Positions 1-11,740 of a stretch of 64,000 bases of DNA are shown one piece after another. Positions within the stretch are counted from its first letter, which is position 1. Every line of letters begins with the position of its first letter. Origin of the DNA: Nautilus pompilius (Eukaryota; Mollusca; Cephalopoda; Nautilida; Nautilidae); assembly GCA_018389105.1 (NCBI GenBank), contig JACATO010000308.1, positions 124,001 through 188,000 on the forward strand, written 5' to 3'. A program made the position numbers and the translations under genes. The notes beneath the pieces are model-generated. The model worked only from the letters and a program-made list of their open reading frames with translations. It ran no database searches and had not been told where the DNA came from.

Positions 1-342
1 AAATTTCACTCCATTTGTATGCAGCACGTTGATCACACATGTAGATAACAAACACTTTTGAATGGACATTTTTCTGAAATGAAAAGATATGAAGATGGCA
101 TAGCAGGGATTCATAGAATGATTTTAAAAAAGTAACATAAACAAAGAAATATCCTCAAATCAGTAGATACATGCAAATATTTACATATTTGTATATATGA
201 AATCATTAACGTAATAAATAAGGACATATTATTTTTAGAAAGTAAATGAGTTTATTGAGTTAAAAATCATCACTATCATTCTACAAAGAGTGAATACACA
301 AAAAATGGGTCAGACAAAACAGACAAAGTTAGAACAACAGAG

Positions 343-1120
343 TTAGAAACATTGTGATTTGGATTTCCTGCGGTGTTCCTGATCTGGTTGATCACGGTAA
401 AGTGTCCAGCAGTAGTCAGCAAGCATACTGTCATTCCAGAAGCCTTGGTACCGTTTCTCCATAGCACTAATGTCCTGGTGAAATCTTTCACCATGTTCAT
501 CAGACACTGCTCTAAGGTTATCTGCGAAGAAATCCAGATGGGAGTCCAAGAAGTGAACTTTCAGTGACATGCGACAACCCATTGCTGAGTAACATTTCAG
601 AAGATTCTTGATGCCATCCTTGTAGTCCATTGCCTTCTTGTTGCCCAAGAAATTCTCACAGATCCAATTGAAAGCATTCCAGGCAAGCAATTCCAGTTCA
701 TCCAGTGTTGTCTTGAAGTTGACATCTTTGAGTACTTCTCTAATTTGGGGTCCGACAAAGATACCCTCTTTCAACTTCGCCTGTGTGATTTTGGGAAACT
801 TTTCTACAATATACTCAAACCCTCTGGCATTTCTCTTCCCTAGTGTCATTACAAACTGTTTCATCAGTCCAAGCTTTATGTGCATAGGAGGCAATAGGAC
901 ATTACATGGATCTACAAGAGGTGTATTCTTGACGCTAGACAGTCCTGGCTGGTATCATGTTCTTGTCTGCCAGTTTGATTCCGAATAATTTCTGTCAGTT
1001 GCCCGACTATCCCATAGACACAAGAAACAACAATATTTTGTGAAACCTGCCTGCATTCCCATTAACATCAGACCAATTATGACTGGACAATTTGAGATGT
1101 TGAAATACCTATTTCATCAG
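343..1120 (-). pseudogene. C-terminal part of an uncharacterised multi-copy GERFHQDI-family protein
   Basis: Reading the minus strand, the longest open stretch is 183 codons (894 down to 343). Similarity continues upstream to about 1080-1120 through one in-frame stop (near 950) and probable frameshifts. Landmarks in order are GFTKYCCFLCLWDSR (about 1060-1010), LVDPCNVLLPPMHIKLG (about 915-870), EGIFVGPQIRE (about 765-740), NFLGNKKA (about 650), KVHFLDSHLDFF (about 560-525), VSDEHGERFHQDISAMEKRYQG (about 510-445) and LADYCWTLYRD near the end. I recognise this motif order from a repetitive, unnamed family predicted many times in arthropod and cnidarian genomes; its function is unknown to me. 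The family copy number, the CxxC-like CFLC pair and the conserved acidic and histidine residues make a mobile-element origin plausible, but that is inference. No terminal repeats were found. The open 183 codons suggest moderate rather than great age. Confidence 0.7.
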
Positions 1121-2176
1121 ACAAAACTTGATTGGTTAATTTAAGATGATGAAATATTGCATCTGAACTATGCAGCAATGAATAATGTAGTTTATTTTAA
1201 AGGTATGTTTCCATGATGTAAATGAAATACATGCATACACGTCATTAATTGGAATTTCTATGTAATGCATGAGCTAAAACCAAAAAACTTTCTCATCTTG
1301 AAAACTGTTTGTGATGTCAAAAAAACTAATTGTATATTTGAAATCAGCATTAAAAACTACACTAAGTACACCTTGACATATGCTTGATGAAAAATACTTG
1401 TTGACCAGTGTAATAAGACAAATATATACAAGAAAAAAATGGTATGCGTAATGTTGTGCCAACACCTGGCTGCAATTGTTTATTTTTTATCTTTACTTCT
1501 AAAGTTACCATCTGACTTAAAAAAAAAAATTCCTGTAATTCATTTTTTCATGATAAATTTGTTGTGATCAGATAAGATTTTTGTCCAATTCATTAGTGGC
1601 TGGTGCTCCATATGCTTTCCCTGACACTTCAGATTATTAATTCTATGGGTTTGTCTATGTGTAATTTGGACATTAGATGGTATTCAACAGTTTCAAAACT
1701 TGTTACAATAGGGTCACATTTAGTAAAAAATGAACCTGTATGTAGTCTGCTAATCTGAACCTGTAGATTCCCAGGTAACTTGTTAAATCTCTATGCACAT
1801 TTGTAAATTATAATTTCTTTTCCATTAGTGCAGACTGGTCATAAAACTTGCATATCAGAGCATAAGAGGTTATTATAAATAATGTCCTTGTGCATTCCAC
1901 CAAATGTGAACTCTTTAATTATTTGACAAATTGTATTTAAATTACTGTGTGATTGAGCTGGTACAAACCAACTGTAACTGTTATGTAAAAAATATTAAAA
2001 CTAAAATGAATGTCTAGTAATGCAAAAGAGAAATGAACTTTATGGTACTGAACATTCATTAGTAATTAAACAAAGCTGCATATAGGCTTGAGAAAAAGAA
2101 AACCTGACTACTGATCTGGATTATCAAAGTATTCAAAATGAAAAAAACAGTAATGAAATTCTGATACTGGAACATA
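1121..2176. other. AT-rich intergenic stretch, nothing recognised
   Basis: Short frames only, with no recognisable protein motif, tRNA or terminal repeat. Confidence 0.5.
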
Positions 2177-2765
2177 CAGTCGACCCCCGTGTAATCGCGG
2201 TTCGGCATTCGCGGCCCCGGTTATTTGCAGAATTTTCCTTAGAACCTAACTAATAATTGTTCATGGTGGAATCACAAATATCTTCAGTGATTTTTTTATG
2301 GCTTTTTTCATGGCAATATATATTTTTTCACACTTTTTAATGCTAAATTATTAATAACAATATAATTTACTAATTTTGTAATATAAATACTAACGTAAAT
2401 TCACAAAATATCAATATAAAATAAACGCTATTGGCTGGAGGTTTGAAAGTAGCCAATCCGAGAGCGTTATTCATTTCTCCTTGCTGCTGATTGGCTGCTG
2501 CCCACGAGGCGCTGTCTCTGGCAGATGCAGCCCAGCATCATCCCAGTTTACCGCGTGTAGCTATCTCAAGTGTTTCGCTGAGTGTTTCTTTGAGTGTTGT
2601 ATTTTTTATTAAATTATTATTATATATTTACTTATATTTTATGTTTTATTTTGATGTTTATATGCATTATTAAACATTTTTATGGACCACGTCCAATATT
2701 CATGGTTTTTCACTCTTCGCGGGTGCTCTAGGAATGTAACCCACGCGAATACCAGGGGACAACTG
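2177..2765 (+). mobile_element. pogo/Tigger-type non-autonomous element (MITE), copy A
   Basis: The element starts CAGTCGACCCCCGTGTAATC and ends with an imperfect inverted repeat, GGGGACAACTG. A TA dinucleotide flanks each end (2175-2176 and 2766-2767), as expected for the pogo branch of Tc1/mariner. The internal 590 bp has no transposase frame. A GC-richer core (about 2430-2570) holds three CCAAT-type motifs, ATTGG at 2430 and 2490 and CCAAT at 2452. A second copy with the same ends and core lies at 42535-43128. Relative to that copy, this one lacks roughly 20 bp near 2260 and has a short duplicated GAGTGTTTC-type segment near 2580. Orientation is arbitrary and follows the first TIR. Confidence 0.85.
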
Positions 2766-2966
2766 TACATACCAGATAAATAGTTTTATTTTTTAAAAAA
2801 TCTTCTTAATTTCACAGGTCAATGTATCCATAGCAAAAGCCAGGATAGAAAGATCATGTGATAGCACATTATTACCTGACTCTAAATAATTTATTAACTT
2901 AGTTAATTTTAATGGCTTATACAAGGCACCGCTGGAGAAAGCTATAATTTATTTATATTATCACCT

Positions 2967-4196
2967 TTAGGTTGTTACACAACAGTTTTGTTGGTTTTTT
3001 TACTGCAACAATGAGACTTCATATCATTGCTGAACGTGAAGTTTATTAATCAGTATCATTACAATCAATACACTTCTGCCAAAGAGTTACAAGTGCATTT
3101 ATACTATTTCAAAAAAATCTGGATTTCTGGAGTCAATAAACTGTTGGAAGGCAATTTCAGTTGCTGCTTGGCTGGAGAAGGATTTCATATGGAGGAAGCT
3201 GTCCAGTTGTTTGAAAAGGAGATAGTCTGTGGGAGAATGGTCTGGTGAATAGGCTGGGTGAGGGAGAACTTTGTACCCCAACGTGTTCAGTTTCTGAAGA
3301 GTCACTTTTGCAACATGAGGATGAGCATTGTCGTGGAGCAGGATTGGGTCTCTTTGATTCACCAATGCCAGCTATTGTTTGGAGAGTTTATGATGAACAA
3401 CGTTTAATTTATGTCAGTACCTTTCAGCTGCGATGGTTTTTCCAGGTTGCAAGAAGTTATAGTGGATGACACCAGTTGCAGTCAACCAGTTTTGGAATGT
3501 GGTTAGACGCCTTACTGTGTTGATCGTTTGCAATTGTCGAAACGGATCCATTTTTTAAAACATGTGATGATTCAGCCAAGAAATGGGTTGTTTTTGTTTC
3601 TTGTGACAAGCAAAGAGTATATTTCCAATCTACAATTTTGTTGTTGTTCATTCAACTCGTGAGGAACCCACTTGTCAAGCTTTTTCACCTTGCTGATTGC
3701 GTCAAGATGCCAGGAAACAGTTGCGGTGCTTATGTCAAGTTCTCCAGCAATTTCTCACTCTGTTTTTCTTGGATCGGCTTCAACTGAGGCTTTCAGACGA
3801 TCATCATCACAGCTGGAAGGACGTCTGCTAAGTTCCTTATCTACGAGGCTCATATCTCCTGATCAAAATTTTGCAAACCATTGTTGTACTGTGTGCTCCT
3901 TTGCTGTGTCCTCGCTCCATGCTTGCTTAATGTTACGAGTTGCTTTGCTGGCTTTGTGGTCTAATTTGAACTCGTGAAGCAAAATGGCATGAAAAGCTTT
4001 TCTATCCATGCTTCACTTAGAACCCTGAAACAAATATCCATTTAATGTTTTTTAAATATGTAGGTTTTGCATAATGTATGCCAAAGCACACGCTACAAAA
4101 ATGATATATAATTTACCTACATACACCTTCACAAGCAAAAAATGAACCCTAAATTAACATAATATAAAAAACAATAAAACTTTTGTAATGACCTGA
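2967..4196 (-). mobile_element. mariner-type DNA transposon, copy 1 (dead, near full length)
   Basis: The ends form an imperfect TIR pair: TTAGGTTGTTACACAACAGT at 2967 and, read from the right end, TCAGGTCATTACAAAAGTTT at 4196. TA follows the right end; the left TA is lost. Spacing of about 1.23 kb is typical of mariners. The segment encodes one decayed transposase on the minus strand. A second, internally deleted copy with the same ends is at 43157-43911. Transposase and terminal motifs resemble the irritans-like (Hsmar2-like) group, from memory of family motifs only. Confidence 0.85.
3043..4009 (-). pseudogene. mariner transposase pseudogene, copy 1
   Basis: The start is taken as the ATG at 4009-4007, giving MDRKAFHAILLHEFKLDHKA, a typical mariner N-terminus. 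The helix-turn-helix part follows, with in-frame stops after WFAKF and PRKTE. The linker WVPHELNEQQ is near 3650. The first catalytic block (normally TCDE.W) is destroyed: only degraded residues remain around 3560, and about 30 residues are missing before ATGVIHYNFLQPGKTI. The second aspartate is present in LLHDNAHPH and the third in YSPDHSPTDY, inside an 88-codon open frame (3365-3099). A terminal part resembling WQKCIDCN is in a shifted frame near 3060. The gene encoded a cut-and-paste transposase that acts in the nucleus at TA sites; this copy cannot be functional. Confidence 0.85.
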
Positions 4197-6480
4197 TAGT
4201 AACAGCCAAGCCAACTTTTAAGTTTGACTTCTGATATTATTAGTAACTGCCGATAGATTAAAAAAATTTGTTATTGTCTACAGACACAAAACCCTTAATC
4301 ACTTAAGAAACCAATATCAAATATTCCCTTATTTAACTAAAAAACTAGCATTTTTGGTCATTCAGCATCACATTCTAAGAGCTGAAGAATTAAAATATCA
4401 GACCTAGATTTAGAGTTTATTTATTTTCCTATGTATTTAATTCATTGTTTGTTGTTGTTTTTGTTATACCACATTAATCAAATCACTGGTAAGGTTTATC
4501 TAATATTCCTATTTTGTTAATCTCTTCGAAATCAGTGCAGTTTGGAATAGAACAATTTTAACAATGTATAACCATGAAAAAAGAGAACATAAAGTAGCAG
4601 AACAATGTGTGAGCATAGTTCTGACCATGACTTTTTCAAGTTTGCAAAACATTCTCCTTCAAAACTGCATGCAAACATCAGCTCATAAGGCCTCCATCCA
4701 CCAGAGGAAACAGATAGTTTCAATTTTCTAAATTAAATGGAGAACAGTGCATGAAGGTTAGCAGCATGCCCATTGCAGAAAGTCCCTACTAGAACCCTTC
4801 ATTTCTTAGATGTGAGAAGAAACAGGAGAACCAAGACTGTAACACATTAGTGTGATGACATCATGATATATATATATATATAGATACAAAAAAATCTTGT
4901 GTAAAACACAACTGGCTTGTTGCTTGTGAACAAAGAGACCTATGTATTTCTCATTGTTGTTGTTTTTATTCCTTAAAAGTACTGTGTATGCATATTTCTG
5001 ATGATAATTTAGAAAACCTTCCCACAATATTTTTATGAAAAATTATGATTGCCAACAAGTAGAAGTCGATAAACATCCACAATCTTCAGAAGTAGATACA
5101 AGAGTATTGTTTTGCTGTCTTACTTTTTTTTTGGCTAGAATTTTTTTAGCAGAATTTCTTTCAGGCGAAGTTTCATGTTTTTCTTCTTTGAGCATTTTAC
5201 TTAATCTAACATAATGATCTGGTAGCTAAATGCTTGGAGCATTCAGCAGTGATCAAAACCTAATTGTTGTATTCCAAATTATTGTCAAAAGAAAAAGAAA
5301 AAAATTCAGGTTGTACACACTTGCTTTAAATCTTGGATTTCTTTTTTTTTTGGTGAAAAAGAGAATACAACACATGTTGACTATTGCTTGAGTAGTCAGA
5401 AAAATGAGATCAGGTCTGCAAAATAAATAAGTAAATCAGCGTGATTGCTATAGAAAACTGTCATGCCCTGAAGCAGCACCAGTAAATCTTATTAGCAAGT
5501 ATTACTTCACCAGATTCATCAGCGGTTTATTTCTTTTAACGAGCCAGCAAGCTTTAAATAATTACAGTAATGATTACAGGGAATTGAGAAGATAGCTTCA
5601 GCTTTCCTAATATAAGACAATATGAGGAAGAGATCATCATTACTGGATCCAAATTTCTGAAAATATTTCTATTTCATTTGATGAAAATTTGTCACTACAC
5701 AATAATATGAAGAAAATAATAAATAAAGAAATACCATCAACATTTTTCATTTAGTTTTTTACTTTAGTTTTAATGTATAAAACAGTTAAGAAAAACAAAC
5801 CTGTTTGATAAGCCAGCAGTAATCCAGACACAGTCAGTTGGGCCTTTTATGCAACCAGATCTTAATCCACATTTTTTGCTAAATTTTAAAGATTGCCTAA
5901 TAATCAAATTATCCTGTTTGCAACTAAAGAAGAATCATATTATTATTATTATCAAGGGTAAATATAATTTTAAAACAAGAAATTATATTAGTAGTGTAAT
6001 ATGTGGCAGTATTGTACAGAAACCATAGTACACTATATAGTAAAAATAGGAGTTTAAGTATTAGTGACAGATACAGAGTGGTCTAACTCATACAGTGATC
6101 ATCAAGGATTCATTGACATCAATTACTGACAAACCATCAAAACTTGTGCAACTTTAATATAGCAGAAACAGGCAAGATAAAGCAAGTACTGTATATATTT
6201 TTATTCTTAGACAACAACTATTAATAAAATATCTTTTGTAGACAGTCTTGCACAATTAATGTAAACCCTCCAATTTTTAAAACATTTTTTCATTATATGC
6301 CTTTTTTACCAAATGCATGAATGTCATTACATCATAATACAGTGCAAAGGCATCTTTTTATCCTGCAAACACATCTTCCTTTTTGAAATTGTGCCATTCA
6401 TTACTTTGGTTATGAACTCTTGTCTTTCAACAATTCTTTCAATTTTTTTTTAAAACTGTTATCTTGTTACTTTTGAATAT
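4197..6480. other. AT-rich intergenic stretch with a short (TA)n run
   Basis: No gene recognised. A short TA microsatellite lies at about 4866-4882. Poly-T and poly-A runs occur near 5125 and 5340. The small open frames here have no family motifs. Confidence 0.45.
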
Positions 6481-6489
6481 GGTTATAAC

Positions 6490-7420
6490 AGCAAGAAAAG
6501 CAGTAAAGCTATAACACATCAATATCTCAGACACCTGTAGCAAAGGAATGAGAGGCCATTTTAGGCAATGTAAATAAGCTAATTTGCAAAAAAAACTCGA
6601 GACTGGTTAAGTATCTAAAAAAACCACAAAAAGCCCCTGAAGATATGGATGAAAGCAAATTATGATGCAATACTACTGCAGAAAAGAAAACCAGAAACTT
6701 GAAAGACCATTTTCATATTGGACGACAAATGGATGAAAAATCAGAAAGCCTTTAAAGAAGCAACTACTGTACTAACCTCCAAAATGATGAGGAGATGGCT
6801 GGCATAGGCTAAAAGATACAAGTCATGGATAGAAGGTGGTGTTTTTTTTTAGACAAAAGTCATTTTTAAATGCAAGGTGAATGAAGCTAGTATGTTTTTT
6901 AGGCCAGCAGAAAAAAAAACATACATTACTGCTCATGTAAATCCATTTGAAAGTCAGATAAGATGTTTTTGGAAGCATTTCTGTTGACACAAGACAGGTT
7001 CACTCTTAGTGGAAAGTATAATGAACAGTGAAAAGTACATTTACATCCTAGAGAAAAAAGTGGTTCCCAAATTGACTATGCTCTACCCAGACGATAGTGG
7101 AGTGTTCTGGCAGGATCTTTCGCTCTGTCACAAAGAACTATTAAGTTTCTCAGACAAAAAAATGTGGAATGCTTAGACTGGCCTGAAAACTACCCTTATC
7201 TCAACACACTAAAAATTTTAAGACAAACTGCAAAGCAAAGCTGAGAAAATTAGATTATATTACAATGGAAAACATAGTTTGTGCTGTCAGTCAAGTCTGG
7301 TTTTGGAACCCCAAAATTAAAAGTATATGTGAAAATTTGCTAGAGTACATGCAAAAATATATTGCTGAACTTCTTAAAGCAAAAGGTATATCTTGTACAA
7401 TAGCCATCACAAAGACTGCA
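6490..7420 (+). pseudogene. Tc1-like transposase fossil
   Basis: Many stops and frameshifts, but the order of Tc1 blocks can be followed on the plus strand. NSEKYIYILEKKVVPKL (about 7024-7075) matches the usual block before the second catalytic residue. MLYPDDSGVFWQDLSLCHK (about 7078-7135) corresponds to the FQQDGAPCH block with the key QDGA changed. KFLRQKNVECLDWPENYPYL (about 7145-7205) corresponds to the LDWPxxSPDLNPIE block. Later pieces match AKQS.EKIRLYYN and the C-terminal KSICENLLEYMQKYIAELLKAKG (about 7320-7388). The DNA-binding half, about 6490-6900, is much weaker. TIRs were not found. This is an old, inactive DD34E-type element, clearly different from the mariner at 3 kb. Confidence 0.65.
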
Positions 7421-10400
7421 AGAATGTAATTTTCTTCTAAGCAGCTGATGAACGTAATCATCTCTTTACAACTGAATTCAGCATACCTGGGAGACTAGAA
7501 TCAGAATCTGATCTCACCTTGTTTACCAGAAGAAATCAACTTATAGTACTAACATGCAAGCATATGTTATACTAAGTTTAAGAACTTTGAATAGTCACTT
7601 TAATAACTATTACAAATATATTAAGGAAGAAAAAAGCTTTGATATCTCTGTAAGAGAAAAACAGTTTTACTTAGATGGCAAATCTTCTGTAAGTACAGCC
7701 ATACCGATAATGATAGTCTAAACCTGTCAATCATGTGTGGCTAACCTATAAGCCCTTCTCAACTCCATTTGGTTTTAAAAAATTGATGGATGCATGCCTT
7801 ATGTTCCAATGTCAACATGCAGGTTCACAGCAGCTGCAGTCTATATTTTTTGCTCTGTTTTACCATTAAATTAAAAGTATATTACAAAACTTTTCTAGAG
7901 AAGGGCATTTGAAAAACTAATTATTTGAGTTGAGCTAACTCTTAAAAATAAAACTCATTATTAATATGTTTCATCTTTAAAGTTTAAAAGTGCATTATCC
8001 ATCATGCTTATTTTGGGTATATTGATCATAGGGTTATCATTAACTTTGATTCATTAATGACAGGATTCATTGTTAGATTTTGGTTATTTGTAATATACTA
8101 TAGATTCATTGTTACAGACTTGTTAAGTTTCATTGATTATCTTTGATACTTTTGGAGGTAAATAATTTTCCATGCCTTAACAAATGCTGATTCCTTTTCC
8201 GTAAATTTAAAATTAAAATTAAAAATAATAATAATTACAGGTACAAATGAAAAATTTTGAAATGTAGCCAAAGTATCCAATAAAAAGGGAAAATTACCTT
8301 AGTTTCATTTATTATTTTTTTTTTAGCATTTACTTGCAAAAGATATCATTTCTAAAAGAGAGACATTAGAGTGATTGTATTCACATGAATTATTTCTACC
8401 TAAGTCTAGGGGGAGATTAAGAAAGCATGATGCTTGAAAATATAAACAAAATTGGAGAAAAGAATTCCTTGGCTAGTACAGGGATATGAAAGACAAAAAA
8501 TTATATTTAGTTTGATTTGTAGAAAATTTTTTAAAATTTCATATGGTGAAAAAAATTATGGTGCTTTAGACAGTAGTAACAGCAATAATTCAGATGACAG
8601 TAGCAATGATGTTACTGTAGTAATATGCTATTACTGATGTTTCTGTGAATGACAGCAGTTATATTTCTGTGGAAGTGGTAATGTCACTGGTGTCAATGGC
8701 TGTAACATCACATCTGCTAACTGTTGGTATATCTTCTCACATTCTTTTATTTTATCAAGACAATCAGAACAATCATTAAATATTCTGTTTACAGAATCTA
8801 AATAGTCTACTACACACTCTTGTTTATACAGGAATAGGATAAAAAGTTTAAAAATTTGTGTTAACACATCCAACAACAATTTACGAAGATTTCAGATTAA
8901 TAAAACTCATTAGCATCATGTCATTATTTTCTTTTTCTAAAATATACTTAAACATTAAAAAACATCCTACAACATTACATGCAATGCACTTTGATAATAC
9001 TAGGGTTCAAATAAAATCCCGCCATTGCTGTAACATTATCTGGATAGTCAGTAATATAAAGGGCTTATTCTGTTTTCTGTACTGTTTAAAGAAAATTAAA
9101 CCATGAAAAATATGCTTACTATCAATAAATTGTGTGCATGCATGTGTATATATAAAATTTTTTCTGCAATGTTTAAAATATGGGAGCAAGTTGTCAAAAA
9201 GAATTACTTTTGAAAAAAAAAGTTGCAACATTGAGGTAAATAGGTAAAATATCTGGTGTGAGTTACCACCAAAAAAACAGGCACTATGCTTGGTGACTTC
9301 CCTGCAGCTTTTACTCAAGTTGGCTTTTGCTGAACATCACATACATGTGTTTCTAGTATTGTCATTTGTACAAAAGTTTTAAGAGATAATATATACTTTT
9401 AACCACTGTGCACCTGTAATGGTAGTACTATGGTAAAATTCATCTCCATGATAAAATTGAAATGCAAGACAGAACTGTACTGTTTCAGATCACATGCATA
9501 TTTTTTTCTGTTTACATCAAGTGGTTAAAAAATTGTATGTTCATTAAAAACATCTTTAATAATATATATATGCAGCATATATCCAGCTACTGTTTGTCAG
9601 TATTGATGCTATGCCTGTTCTTGTCAAATTAACTCTTTTTGTATCCTTATGTTAAAATTTATTTTTATTTGCTAAGCTTCACATTAACTTCCAAACAAAA
9701 ATTTTAAATTTTCAATCATCTTGCAGCAAAATTATCTGTAGTCAATCAACAAAACATCTAAATCTCCCTAATCTCCAGGTTCTATTTAAGCACCAGAAAA
9801 ATTACTCATTACATTGAATAAACTAGTGTTGCTGCACATTATAATGAGGCAGAAGTGTCAACACTGAGAATTAGTTTTATCACAGCAGCATCATAGAGAA
9901 ACAGCCATCCAAATTTTGGTCATTCCCAATTATCTCCAGAACAAGATGCACTCATGATTACACCAAACTGTTGCATTATGGACTTCCTTAGCAGAGATTA
10001 ATTTTTAGATTAAAGAAATAACAACAAACAAAAAACAGACAGAAAAATAATGAATAAAACAGAAACATTTTTGACTACTTGTGTTAAAAAAATTATCATT
10101 TGAAAATGACTTTCATGTAATCAAAGCTTTAAGTAGGTGGTCAAATGCATTTTACTACAAGACATTCAAATTAAACCCAACAGTTGAAAACCATTGCAGT
10201 GATCTATTCCAGCCAGAGTTTATTTGAACATTCTGTGTTATAACATCAACTTGATGTAAGAAAGGTTTATTTGCATGTACTTACTGATCCAATAAATCCA
10301 TAATTAAATTTGATTCTTACAGATGTGGAAAAAAAATATTAGTTTGTTTTGAATGAATTATACTTTAGAAATGATGTTAGAAGAAAAGAAAGTTTTCATT

Positions 10401-11540
10401 TAGCTTTATTGCAAAACCCTTTTCTAAAAGATTAACAAGCATAAAGCACAATATAATGACTCTTCTGAGATACTGATGTTTCTCAGTGATCTATAGTGTG
10501 CCCCATCTATATGAAAGCATGCATCAAAACAAAATATAAACAAAAGCCTACCCAAGAAAGAATAAAAGAATTATGCTTAAGTGGAACCCAAAAATATAAT
10601 GGAAATCTGGGGTCCTTCACATTGTTGTCAAAAATAAATTCCAAAATTTCAGGCATGAATTTTAACAATTCAATGAGATGGGTCCACAATTCAATTATTA
10701 TTACCAAAGTGGCTTCTAAGAAGGTAAGTTATTCTGAAGCAATCTGGTGTAAGATTAGGGATGTGGAAGAAGATAAAGCCATCACTTCCCAACCCAACAG
10801 GCTATTGTTGTTTCTCGTTACAACATTTTGGATATTTATTTAGAGTTTCTGTTTTCAAAGATAAATTTTGCTCAAACCCATTTGGCAATGCACAAGTGTG
10901 TAGGACTGATTTTCAAATATTTCACAATCTTCACTGTACTTAAAATTGCCAACAGCCAACTTCACCGCCACTTTTTTTTTAAAACCAATTCCTCATCTGA
11001 TCAACAGAAGGTCAAAGATATCAGCTCAAAGCTTTGATTCATCAGTCTGTGAGGCACTTTATTCTTTTCCTTGTTTTCCGACAACCTACACAGTTACCTG
11101 AACCCAGATCTTTGAGTTGGTTCTTCCTATAAGACCTATCTGCTATACTGACTGCGATCAATAGTTTGTAGCAAATATCAGTCTTAAAGACCCTAACCTT
11201 GAACTCGTTTATCTTACTTTCAGACTACACCCCTTTTTCAATTTTCCAGATTTTCCCTTTCTTTCATGTAGCAGGGGCAGGACTGCACACAGCCCCAGCA
11301 ATCATCCTAACCCTAAAATTTCCGTGGACCCTGCAGCCCACTTTTCCAGGCTATGGTTTCTTCTTCATGATTATTAGAATCATAAATAGATTGTAAAACT
11401 AAAGTTACTGAAACCTTATAACTTACTATCAACAGTTACTCATGATGCCAAAGAGCCTGTCATTTATTTGACACAAATTACAGCAACATGAAAATCATAA
11501 AGGTTCCAATAATTTCAGAGACAAAGTTAAATTAAGTTTA
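7421..11540. other. AT-rich intergenic stretch, nothing recognised
   Basis: Several open frames of 60-115 codons occur, for instance at 8452-8637, 8631-8879, 9007-9318 and 10496-10843. None shows a motif I recognise, and their lengths are unremarkable for AT-rich DNA of this size. A GC-richer patch lies at about 11260-11350. No RNA gene or terminal repeat was seen. Confidence 0.4.
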
Positions 11541-11544
11541 ATCC

Positions 11545-11740
11545 TTCACATAGCACATCAGTTTTTATCTTACTTACACCACCAACCTAGGAGCACTAGC
11601 TGGTATTTGTGTTGAACAGCCAACATACTTGTAATGAAAAACATGTGGGGTTGGAGCAATACAAATTTGTCTTTACAAAATTTTACATTAATGAGAAAGG
11701 TGTTATATGTCACAGCCCCTATGGGCCTCATATGGTATAC
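11545..11740 (+). repeat. dispersed Tc1-type non-autonomous repeat, copy a (fragment)
   Basis: This segment aligns by eye with 40848-41035. Shared words in the same order include CACAT(T/C)AGTTTTTAT, CCTAG(G/A)AGCA, TTAATGAGAAAGGT and CACAGCCCCT. The spacing is nearly equal, so the two are copies of one dispersed element. It has no coding frame. A relationship to Tc1-type ends is inferred from the longer copy at 40730. Confidence 0.55.

Noticed and set aside
3027-3469. Plus-strand frames over the first mariner
   Set aside because: They are antisense to the mariner transposase, whose motifs are on the minus strand.
5810-5875. Tc1-like QPDLNPHFLLNF residues near 5860
   Set aside because: A single short resemblance without any neighbouring transposase block.
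7500-10900. Several anonymous 60-115-codon frames as possible host genes
   Set aside because: No conserved motif, no splice pattern, and low-complexity composition expected by chance in AT-rich DNA.
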